Assembly (NCBI GenBank): GCA_025642065.1
Contig: JAODUP010000579.1
Coordinates: 1 to 64,000, forward strand
DNA from: Paralvinella palmiformis
Taxonomy: Eukaryota; Annelida; Polychaeta; Terebellida; Alvinellidae
Length of the DNA stretch: 64,000 nucleotides
Reading direction: 5' to 3'
In this document: positions 63,316 through 64,000 of the stretch, in pieces
Layout of the letters: each line of letters starts with the position of its first letter
Position numbering within the stretch: the first letter of the stretch is position 1
The notes under the pieces: model-generated
Told to the model about the DNA's origin: nothing
Seen by the model: the letters and a program-made list of their open reading frames with translations, nothing else
Database searches by the model: none
Translations under genes and position numbers: made by a program

Positions 63316-63499
63316 GATGATGATGATTGGTGTTTTACGGCCACATTTATGCACAAGGTAAGCTAAATGGACCAAGCAACGTCCAAAGGTAATGAAGCGA
63401 AGTCAAAGATGAAACGACCTTCAAATATGCCTACGTCGAGATTTGAACACAGGTGGTTGTGATCTGTGGTCCAACACGCTACTACTAAACCACGGAGGT
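63316..63499 (-). mobile_element. tRNA-derived SINE (family S), copy 3
   Basis: Read on the minus strand it begins with CCTCCGTGGTTTAGTAGTAG (A-box head), then TGTTCAAATCTCGACGTAGG (B box) and a (ATC)n tail at 63316-63330. It shares TTTTACGGCCACATTTATG and AAAGGTAATGAAGCGAAG with the copies at 38676 and, less closely, 50542. A candidate target-site duplication is AAACCTGGTGGG at the left and AGACCTGGAAG at the right. Confidence 0.82.
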
Positions 63500-64000
63500 T
63501 TTAAGAAGACCTGGAAGAGGCAATACAAATTATCACTAACACGAATATTAATCTTGTATTGGATATCAGTGTTGTACTTAAAGTCGACAGACTCAAAAGA
63601 TGATAAGAACATACTAAACACATTTAATTATTATCCACAGTTCATCACATTAATAAATTAACTTCTTTAAGCTTTCATGTATGAAGTAAATGTAAATGTA
63701 TTACTGAACCTGGAAAAATATATATTTAGCAGTTTTATTTTTGGTATACATTAAGACTAAAAGAAATGAAAATGCTCTGAAAGATGCTAACATTGGTAAC
63801 CTGCTAATATTAGGAAATGTCAATATTTATTTTAGTTATCAAAGGCTGAGATTCATTCTGTCTACTTTTCTACTTCAGTCTGGTAAATATAACATCTCTG
63901 CCGTACTATTTTCAAAGACGCGTTTAATTTTTGGAATTTCATGATTTTTATAATAATGTCTGTAGGTTCTAAAGTAAAAATATAATGTGATAGTTTATGA
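63500..64000. other. Noncoding stretch to window end
   Basis: AT-rich, with short open frames only. Nothing is recognised. Confidence 0.6.

Overview
This is an intron-rich, AT-rich stretch of animal nuclear DNA. The signs are split genes with GT-AG junctions, long (TA)n and (CA)n microsatellites, tRNA-derived SINEs and several retrotransposon and transposon classes. The structure of the Jockey-type LINE, the SINEs and the repeated PIN-like protein family best fit a lophotrochozoan, most likely a mollusc. That is a recognition-based guess with no database search behind it.

The only clear host gene lies on the + strand from about 12.6 kb to at least 25.4 kb, and perhaps to 35.9 kb. It encodes an LDL-receptor-related (LRP-like) protein: a signal-peptide exon, two YWTD beta-propellers, two EGF-like modules, and possibly a membrane anchor and short cytoplasmic tail. 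The propellers are encoded by two successive four-exon cassettes with matching lengths and phases (192/192, 190/189, 236/242 and 78/128 nt). The second cassette and the second EGF carry probable lesions: a 1-nt loss in exon 7, an unresolved exon 8/9 junction, and loss of the sixth EGF cysteine with a 7-nt shorter exon 11. The locus is therefore either a decaying copy or affected by assembly errors. A clearly dead paralogous segment lies at about 8.66-9.95 kb.

Layout. 0-2.7 kb: two dispersed repeat families (called D and A/B/C here). 2.7-8.6 kb: mostly featureless AT-rich DNA with a perfect 92-bp tandem duplication. 8.66-9.95 kb: relic paralog. 12.6-25.4 kb: the LRP-like exons; the introns hold a SINE, a 14-copy 31-bp minisatellite and a D repeat. 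25.49-31.48 kb: a nearly full-length Jockey-type LINE with a 15-bp target-site duplication. 32.0-36.8 kb: putative membrane and tail exons, LINE debris and a roughly 2-kb element with ACGT-rich ends. 38.3-42.3 kb (- strand): a broken member of a multicopy invertebrate protein family, interrupted by a SINE. 44.4-51.3 kb: a Pao/BEL retrotransposon remnant (- strand) between copies of the A/B/C repeat. 53.0-54.0 kb: an inverted, microsatellite-cored structure. 54.9-60.6 kb: CR1/L2-type LINE fragments (- strand). 60.69-62.26 kb: a complete but dead Tc1 transposon. The rest is noncoding DNA plus a third copy of the tRNA-derived SINE.

No prokaryotic, CRISPR or gene-cluster system is present. The most informative content is the propeller gene with its internal duplication, its relic paralog and a minisatellite whose single-copy precursor is still visible in the relic.
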